In this document: piece after piece, positions 57,136-64,000 of the stretch
Position numbering within the stretch: the first letter of the stretch is position 1
Layout of the letters: each line of letters opens with the position of its first letter
Source: Calliopum simillimum
Taxonomy: Eukaryota; Arthropoda; Insecta; Diptera; Lauxaniidae
Reading direction: 5' to 3'
NCBI GenBank assembly: GCA_951812925.1
Contig: OX638369.1
Coordinates: 45,069,061-45,133,060 of the forward strand
DNA length: 64,000 nt
Translations under genes and position numbers: made by a program
The notes under the pieces: generated by a model
Told to the model about the DNA's origin: nothing
The model's database searches: none
The model's input: the letters and a program-made list of their open reading frames with translations, nothing else

Positions 57136-58032
57136 GGGGAAGGTAACCGGTTGTGGGCCGGGTTTCGTTTTTTGCCCGTAACTTGCATTCAAGTATACAT
57201 TTTTCGGACTTGTGGGTACCAATGGAAAGCTAGAGGCAGTAGGTAACCAAAAAGAAACAATTTTTCTATAATTTTTCAACAAAAATTTGTTTTATCAAAT
57301 TTTGTAAAGAGCTTGTTTTTGGACAAACAAAATTTTATAACCGGTTGTGGGCCACCCTGAAAAATCCACTTCAAATGCAAAATTATGAAAAAAAAAACCA
57401 GTAAAGAAATATGTATTATCAAAATTTATTTATCAATGAAGCCTCTAGTGGCGAAAAAACATCAAAAAAATTTGACTTTTTCAAATTATTAATCATCGGA
57501 TTCGCAATTTGGCTTTCGGCCGCGATTTGATGATTTTTTGGGTGAAGCGGCTTGCAAGAGGCCAAGTTCATCCAAAAGACAGCTAACAGAAGTCGATTTA
57601 TTTATTTTATGGTAACCCACAACCGATTACAAAAGGTGGCCCACAACCGGTAACGGCAGCCATCCCTTAAGTGACTGGCAAAATTCTCGTTGCGAAAAAT
57701 TTTGAGCAAACTCTATATAAAATCGGAAAATTTAACGCAAATACTGCATAAAAATGCATAACACTCACCTCTTTGCAATATTTCACTTCGTTTTATCACA
57801 CTCGCAAAATCTTCAGAAATTACTTTATTGAAAATTTCTTCGTCAATTTTTTTTTTGTTCTGTTGTAGCTGCGGGTCAGATGCGTTCTTTCACTTAAGTG
57901 TTTGCACTAATACTGTCTATTGTCAATGTTCACATAACCTCATACTCAAATCTGTCATATTTTATAAACGTCAAAAAATACAAGGGGTGGCCCACAACCG
58001 GTGACGGCCCACAGCCGGTTAAATTACCCTAC
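57136..58032. mobile_element. TA-flanked inverted-repeat element (family 2)
   Basis: Left end GGGGAAGGTAACCGGTTGTG, right end the inverted CCGGTTAAATTACCC, each next to TA. The phrase CCGGTTGTGGGCC or its complement occurs at least five times near the ends (about 57148, 57341, 57614, 57642 and 57990-58018). About 0.9 kb, no transposase. Same design as 1725-2967. Confidence 0.6.
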
Positions 58033-58488
58033 ATAAAATTTTAAACAAATCACAAATCACTTGTTTTTTTTTAATCTTTTAAAAATGCCCGTCCACTTGC
58101 ACTGCCCGATAGTTGACTATTGAAATTTCTTATGCGAACCATAAAACTTTAAGCCTCGAGCCTCTACACCAATACGTATTTAGCCTGGAAGTCCACTAAA
58201 ACGCCTAATACTATCACATCTATTACCAGTATCTCCCGTACAAACTAACTCATACTTAACTAATTCTATGATAAAACGTACAATACCATACTAATAAATT
58301 CCTACACTAATCCCTAACTCTATCCATCTCGCTTCCTGTTTTCGCCTTTGAGCCATACATGTCCACTTGTCCACTACTGTCCTACAAGTTTTCACTGTTT
58401 GAAAAGCACAGTAACAAACTTGTACTAAAACAAATTTTGAGTTGCCAAAATTTTTACTTGGTAACCCCTGTTTGACATTTTTTTTTTT
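58033..58488. other. Spacer before the tandem array
   Basis: AT-rich, nothing recognised. The minus-strand frame at 58515-58291 has no domain and ends in the repeat. Confidence 0.4.
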
Positions 58489-59162
58489 GACCGTAACTTT
58501 TCTGTCAAAGTACAAAAGAGGAGAAAACTGACCGTAACTTTTCTGTCAAAGTACAAAAAAGGAGAAAACTGACCGTAACTTTTCTGTCAAAGTACAAAAG
58601 AGGAGAAAACTGACCGTAACTTTTCTGTCAAAGTACAAAAGAGGAGAAAACTGACCGTAACTTTTCTGTCAAAGTACAAAAAAGGAGAAAACTGACCGTA
58701 ACTTTTCTGTCAAAGTACAAAAGAGGAGAAAACTGACCGTAACTTTTCTGTCAAAGTACAAAAGAGGAGAAAACTGACCGTAACTTTTCTGTCAAAGTAC
58801 AAAAGAGGAGAAAACTGACCGTAACTTTTCTGTCAAAGTACAAAAGAGGAGAAAACTGACCGTAACTTTTCTGTCAAAGTACAAAAAAGGAGAAAACTGA
58901 CCGTAACTTTTCTGTCAAAGTACAAAAGAGGAGAAAACTGACCGTAACTTTTCTGTCAAAGTACAAAAGAGGAGAAAACTGACCGTAACTTTTCTGTCAA
59001 AGTACAAAAGAGGAGAAAACTGACCGTAACTTTTCTGTCAAAGTACAAAAGAGGAGAAAACTGACCGTAACTTTTCTGTCAAAGTACAAAAGAGGAGAAA
59101 ACTGAACGTAACTTTTCTGTCAAAGTACAAAAAAGGAGAAAACTGACCGTAACTTTTCTGTC
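58489..59162. repeat. 41-bp tandem array, 16 full units plus 18 bp
   Basis: Unit GACCGTAACTTTTCTGTCAA plus AGTACAAAAGAGGAGAAAACT. Units start at 58489 and every 41 bases after, with no spacer drift. Variation is almost limited to one G/A position (AAAAGAGG or AAAAAAGG; A in units 2, 5, 10 and 16) and one C to A at the start of unit 16. The array ends 92 bases before the ATG of the SAP gene. Confidence 0.95.
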
Positions 59163-59253
59163 GGCCAGAATTTTCACAACGCATAAAATTTAGTTTGGAT
59201 ATAAGTATTTAGAAGAAGTTTGATAATTGTGTAAGTTTTTATAATTTGTGAAA

Positions 59254-59583
59254 ATGCCTGAAGCTGGAAAAAAATTGACCGAATTGAAAGTGAGCGATCT
59301 GAAGGATGAGTTGGAAAAGCGCAAGCTGGACACAGTAGGAGCCAAGGCCACGCTTTTAGAAAGATTGCAAAATGTAAGAAAAACTTTATATAAAATGAAC
59401 AATGTAATAATTTGTCTCATAATAAAATAACAGGCACTTAAGTCGCAAGGGATTGATCCGAATACTTTTACCTTTACATCAAATTCTAAGGTCAATTCAC
59501 CCGTCGTTAGAAAAAATTCAATAGCAACGACTAGGGATATAATAGTCAAAGAGGAGCCTACTGAAGAGGAACATTTCGAATAA
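59254..59583 (+). CDS. Small SAP-domain protein, Saf-B N-terminus-like
   Basis: Two exons, 59254-59373 and 59434-59583, with donor GTAAGA and acceptor AACAG, giving 89 residues. Residues 8-42 form a SAP helix-extension-helix DNA-binding motif (LTELKVSDLKDELEKRKLD, then GAKATLLERLQ). The following KSQGIDPNTFTF resembles the segment after the SAP domain in scaffold attachment factor B. The tail holds a VKEEPTEEE acidic end with a sumoylation-type VKEE. Saf-B is many times longer and has an RNA-recognition motif, absent here. So this is either a truncated duplicate or a distinct small nuclear protein. Start chosen for its A at -3 context and for covering the whole SAP motif. AATAAA overlaps the stop region (59583-59588). 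Confidence 0.75.
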
Positions 59584-60351
59584 ATAAAAATCATGGCTTC
59601 TTTGCAGACATCAACAACAGCTGGCAGAAAAGCATCAATTTTTATAAAATGAATTTTTTTTTTAATGAATTGGACCATTCATCATTCCATAGACAGTTTA
59701 AGCTTTTGCCATAAAGATTACAGGACGGTACAGGTACAATTGGGACTACCTATCAAAAAAAAAAAAAAGCAGGCAAGGAATGTGGAAGCATTACATGGAA
59801 TATTGATCTTATTTATTTTCCTTTTCTACATTGCACTGTGGGAAATTTGATGAAAGCATGTTTCCCATTAGGATTATCATCCTCACGCATTATCATCCTC
59901 ACGCAACAACTGCAATTATATAGCCCGGTAAAATACCTTTCATATGACATCAATGTTTTTAAAATCCATCCAGGGGTTCCCAACTTATACCAATTTTCAT
60001 AAAAGATATATCCCGATCTTCCAATGGCTATATCTCCGAAAGTAGATCCGCCCAGACATTTTTGATTACATATTATTTCTAAGAATTAAAAGCTTATCAA
60101 ATCAAACTAGGTTCAAAAAAAAATATTAACAGTTGCTAATCTTACATTAAGCCCAACCCTTGCCAATTTTTGTCCGATTTTAACCCTTTCGCGACTATTG
60201 GGACCATACGTCCCAGCAATTTTCAATACATCATATTTTTATATTTGCAATGCAAATTGAAATCTAAAGAATCCCAATTTGAGTTTGAGATAAACGCAAA
60301 TTAATTCACAATTTGACGAATTCTGAATTGATTCGTTTGTATTTTCGAATA
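59584..60351. other. 3' flank of the SAP gene
   Basis: 3' UTR-like sequence, then about 59940-60010 matches inverted the repeat near 5560-5640. TTAACCCTTTCGCGACTATT at about 60181 looks like a MITE end. No further gene. Confidence 0.4.
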
Positions 60352-60755
60352 ATTAAAAATCATGGCTTCTTTGCAGACAAAAAAAAACAACAGCTGGCAA
60401 AACAGCATCAATTTTTATAAAATCTTTTTTTTTAATGAATTGGATGTTTGTATTTCCAGTTTTTATGCAACCATCTCAAGCGTTAAGGCATGAAATGTAC
60501 TTTTGCCAGAAAGAGGCAACCCAGGATGTACTATACCTTCTAGCATTTATTCCATGGCCAGTTTCAGTTTTTGCCATAAAGGATTACAGGACTGTACAGG
60601 TACAATTGGGACTACCTATCTAAAAAAAAAAAAAAAACACAGGTAAGGAATGTTAAACTATTACATGGAATCAGTATTATTTATTTTCCTTTTCTACATT
60701 GCATTGCATTGATGAAAGCATGTTTCCCATTGGCATTATCATCCTCACGCAACAC
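60352..60755 (+). repeat. Second copy of the SAP gene 3' end
   Basis: Matches 59577-59915: the CGAATAA around the stop, AAAATCATGGCTTCTTTGCA, ACAACAGCTGGCA, GATTACAGGACGGTACAGGT-like text, and CATCCTCACGCAAC. It has an extra segment of about 100 bases and no open frame. A duplicated 3' region without the coding exons. Confidence 0.7.
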
Positions 60756-61230
60756 ATTGTGACTGAATCATGCACGTTTACCATATAACCAAATATAAAA
60801 TTTGAAAGGCATGAAATAAGTTCATAATAACATTAACATTGGTTCTCAAACTCATAGTTTTTATAAAAAAAAAAGAGCAATCAAATAATGTTAAGAATAA
60901 CAAGAAATATTCATATACCACATTAGCGAATCCCCAGTATACCACACTGGCCAATTTTTAGAAATTATAAAATTCTAAAAATAAAAGGGGAGACTTTGTG
61001 AATTTAAAAAATTAAACAACTATTTCGCAATACTTAGCACTTACGTTTCGTTCAACTGACATCGGAAAAATTTTGTTTGGTGTATGACAGCAACACACCC
61101 CTGATTTTTCATGATTTCTGACAAGATAAAAGCAGTGACGTTCGCAGATTCTTACCCAAATCGGAGATATGCGACTATACCACATTGAAAAACCATACCA
61201 CTATTGCATCAGTTCCCCTATAATAAAGCG

Positions 61231-61433
61231 ACATGCCAAAACCTCACTGTGGGTAAATTTAATTTACTAAATTATAAATTATCAACATTAAAACACTACG
61301 GATTGTGTCTAAGTCTTTATTATTTTGATGTCAGAATAGTTTATACACAATCCCACATTCAATAAAATGTAGATGATACAGTTTCATTTACCACCACGCC
61401 AAAACCTCACTGTGGGTAAGTTATGAATTACAC
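61231..61433. repeat. 160-bp tandem repeat, unit A
   Basis: Carries AAAACCTCACTGTGGGTAA, ATTATCAACATTAAAACA, ACGGATTGTGTCTAAGTCT, TTTATACACAATCCCACATT, CAATAAAATG. The same order recurs at 62698-63020 and in part at 63290-63360. Confidence 0.65.
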
Positions 61434-62697
61434 TGTTCGACAATTTCGAACTTGTTTAAAAAGACATTAGAAAATCCAAAAAATTCTTGTAGTAGATGTT
61501 AAAAAAAAATACCCGTTTCTCGTGGTTTTTCTCCAGCATGTCACATTTTTTTAAATCTATTTTTGAAGTTTTTTTTCCACTGTACATGAAAAAACCGAAA
61601 ATACCGCATTCTTGTGTTAAATCGATGAATTTAACAATATGATCCTTAGATCTGAGGTGTATCATGTGTTCAGCAAACTTATGAAGGATATTGTGGGGAT
61701 TATTTTTGTATAAAATTTTATCCCTGTTTAACCCCCCGCATGTAAGTACGTCATTTTTGCCCTTTTCTTAAAAAGGTACAAAAATAACAGGGAAACATTG
61801 AGTCCGTATGTACTGCAGAAATATTTGCTATAAAATTGCACTACTAGTTTCTAAACACGCAAAGGTCGAAATTTGAGCCCGAAGCCAAAAAAATCGTTAA
61901 AATCAATTAGAACTTTTCACATTGCATATTACTTACATCCCTGACACGCTTACCTTAAGTTTTAAGAATTTTTCGTCATTGGTAAGTCTAAGTGAAATTT
62001 TTTGTTGGATAGTTTTGCAAAATTTTTTAACACATTGTGGCACAGTTTTAAAAAAAGGGGTCAAAAAGACACATAAAAACGGGATATAATAGGTTAATGT
62101 ATTCTAGGAAAATGATCCTTGTGTGATTTCGTTATGATTTTGTGAGAATGAGTTTTGTCCAAAATGTAGTTTTAGAGTTTTACAGTGGAGTGAAATTTGG
62201 AAAATATTTATTGTTAGAACTGCTTACTGATTTTAACGATTTTTTTGCTTTCAGGATAAAATTTCGCTTTTTTAATGTTCAGCAACTACTAGTGAAATTG
62301 TATAGCATATATTTATGCAGTATATACTGACTCAATATTCCCCTGTTTTAGGTGTCATTTTTGTACCTTTTTAAGAAAAGGGCAAAAATGATCCACATGT
62401 GGGGATTGTACAGGGTTAAAAATTTCTACAAAAATATCTCCCGCAATATCCTGCATAAGTTTGCTGAACACATGATACACCACAAAAATAAGGATTATAT
62501 AGTTAAATTCATCGATTTAACACAAGAATGCGGTATTTTTGTTTTTTTCACGTGCAGTGGATAAAAAAACTTCAAAAATGGATAAAAAAAATGCGTCGTG
62601 CTGGGGAAAAACCATAAGACACGAGTATTTTTTTTTAACGTCTACTTTAAGAATTTTTTGGATTTTCTCATGTGTTTTTTTTTTTTGTGGAATGGTG
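61434..62697. mobile_element. Second foldback related to the intron 10 element
   Basis: Inverted arms share long stretches with 14020-14280 and 14395-14650: TTAGAAAATCCAAAAAATTC, CCACTGTACATGAAAAAAC, GAATGCGTTATT-like GAATGCGGTATT, and AAATCGATGAATTTAAC. A central segment (about 61715-62400) carries its own mirrored CCCTTTTCTTAAAAAGGTAC words. The insertion splits unit A of the flanking tandem repeat from its continuation. Confidence 0.6.
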
Positions 62698-63044
62698 TTA
62701 TCAATATTAAAGCAGTACGGATTGTGTCTAAGTCTGTATTATTTTGCTGTTTTGATAGTTTATACACAATCCCACATTCAATATAATGTCGATGCTACAC
62801 AATACCACATTCAATAAAATGTCGATGCTACAGTTTAATTTACCACCACGCCAAAACCTCACTGTGGGTAAGTTATAAATTATCAACATTAAAACAGTAC
62901 GGATTGTGTCTAAGACTTCATTATTTTGATGTTTTAATAGTTTCTCCACAATCCGACATTCAATCAGAATGTCGATGTTACAGTTTAATTTAGCGACATG
63001 CCCAAAACCTCACTGTGGGCGAAGAGATATATAACTATGAGACG
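62698..63044. repeat. 160-bp tandem repeat, units B and C
   Basis: Two successive units with ACGGATTGTGTCTAAG, AATAGTTTATACACAATCCC (variant TTTCTCCACAATCCGAC), ATGTCGATGCTACA and CCTCACTGTGGG. Unit B also contains a short internal duplication of CCACATTCAATAAAATGTCG. Confidence 0.65.
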
Positions 63045-63290
63045 CAAAGAAGCACTGGAGCAATTTTTCTTCGGTTTGCATTAGCCATAGACGGTAGCTT
63101 TGACGAATTTAGAAGTTGAACGGCAGCGTAATTCAACCAAAAAATCTATTTATATCTCTTCGCTTCCGGATAAGAAGAGATGTATACAGATTTTTTGGTT
63201 GACTTACGCTACCGTTTAAATTCTAAATTCGTCAAAGCTACCGTCTATGGCTAATACAAACCGATGAAAAATTGCTCCAGTGCTTCTTTC
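63045..63290. mobile_element. 246-bp foldback MITE
   Basis: Arms of about 115 bp: AAAGAAGCACTGGAGCAATT, then TTAGCCATAGACGGTAGCTT and CAACCAAAAAATCT, mirrored with few changes. The axis is near 63160 (CTCTTCGCTTCCGGATAAGA). It interrupts the tandem repeat. Confidence 0.75.
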
Positions 63291-63360
63291 TGTAATAGTT
63301 TATACACAGTCCCACATTCAATAAGATGTCGATGCTACAGTTTAATTTACCGCCACACAC

Positions 63361-64000
63361 TGCGTTGGCTAGTGGGCAAAAATCAAAATTTTTTGTGACT
63401 CGAAACCTAATAATATTGGTATCAATCGACAGGTAACTGCATCAATAAAATAAAAACAAAATATTTAGGGGAAAAACTCAGTTTTGGCTACGCTGTGACA
63501 CTTCAAAGTTGAGATATTTTTCAAAAAAATCTTGTTTTATTCAATTCGTTTTGGGTTCTCTTAAACAAATAATTATCAAAAATTTGTGTTTTGATTAAAC
63601 TAAGCGAAGTAAAGTTTTTTATTATAAATAATATTTGAGTAAATAAATAAAACTAAAAAATTTTGGAAAATATATAATTTGATGTATATTGTAGTGATTT
63701 TAATACACGATATTATCAAATGAAAAACTTCAGAAATTGACAAATTTCAATGAAAAAAAAAAAAAAAACAAATCTTATAAAATTAAGTGCCGTTTTTTTT
63801 TTTAATCTAGTAGTTCGAATTCTATATAATCAAGAACTGCAAATAACTTTTCCTACTTCGTCCTACAAATATTTTTTTTCTTTTTTTAAAAAATGCTTAA
63901 AACGAAAAATTTGTATGAAATATAAAATTTATGTTGAAAACTTTTTTTTTGTTTTTATGAACACAAATGGTCTCACAAGTACAAAAAAATTATTTCTACT
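63361..64000. other. AT-rich end of window
   Basis: Homopolymer runs and no coding or repeat signal that I can support. Confidence 0.4.

Larger units (their letters stand above)
55464..61218. mobile_element. Possible TA-flanked element (family 3) enclosing the SAP gene
   Basis: GGGAAACTGATGCTATTGTG at 55464, preceded by TA, is matched inverted by CAGTTCCCC at 61210-61218, followed by TA. Both ends carry a subterminal TGTGGTATA or GTGGTAT phrase, repeated at 60916-60950 and 61172-61205. If they belong to one element it spans 5.8 kb and contains the 41-bp array and the SAP gene. More simply, a short MITE was split by later insertions. Confidence 0.4.

Noticed and set aside
58489..59162. CRISPR-like regular array
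   Set aside because: Units are contiguous 41-bp copies without unique spacers, in a eukaryotic genome; it is a minisatellite.
59190..59678. 162-codon minus-strand frame
   Set aside because: Antisense to both SAP exons, which have clear codon-level homology on the plus strand.

Overview
The window looks like nuclear DNA of a dipteran insect: AT-rich, short GT-AG introns, and dense MITEs, foldback elements, mariner, hAT, RTE-type LINE and Ty3-like retrotransposon sequence. An acalyptrate fly such as a tephritid would fit, but that is an inference from gene similarity and repeat style, not something the window proves.

The main occupant is one very large plus-strand gene, the fly orthologue of tweek (human BLTP1/KIAA1109), a bridge-like lipid transfer protein. 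I read 44 coding exons between 7847 and 54399. All splice phases join, and the total is 15,519 nt, or 5172 codons plus a stop. A TATA box and initiator lie just upstream (about 7749-7780), and poly(A) signals follow the stop.

Two smaller genes are supported. Inside tweek intron 15 a complete four-exon gene runs on the opposite strand (24035 to 22998) and encodes a secreted acidic protein of about 208 residues. Its poly(A) signal ends about 40 bases from the neighbouring tweek exon. Downstream of tweek, at 59254-59583, a two-exon gene encodes an 89-residue SAP-domain protein resembling only the N-terminus of Saf-B. A 16-copy array of a 41-bp repeat sits less than 100 bases before its start codon.

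The rest is mostly mobile DNA. The 12.2-kb intron 33 of tweek holds an internally deleted hAT transposon (8-bp target duplication). A Ty3/gypsy-type retrotransposon of the Osvaldo/Ulysses kind, with 413-bp LTRs that look identical by eye, has inserted into it. The host frame of the hAT remnant is restored exactly if the retroelement and one 4-bp target copy are removed. Intron 10 holds a 1.75-kb near-perfect foldback element. Intron 14 is a string of MITEs and SINE-like sequence. Intron 32 holds a deleted mariner. Introns 17 and 42 contain unusual arrays built from the phrase GAAATAACGCCCAAAA. The 3' flank (55.4-63.4 kb) mixes TA-flanked inverted-repeat elements, a duplicated 3' end of the SAP gene, and a tandem repeat of about 160 bp interrupted by two foldbacks.

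How the parts relate: tweek supplies the long introns; the nested gene uses one of them on the other strand; transposons account for most intron length. All homology calls are from memory of protein families, without database searches.
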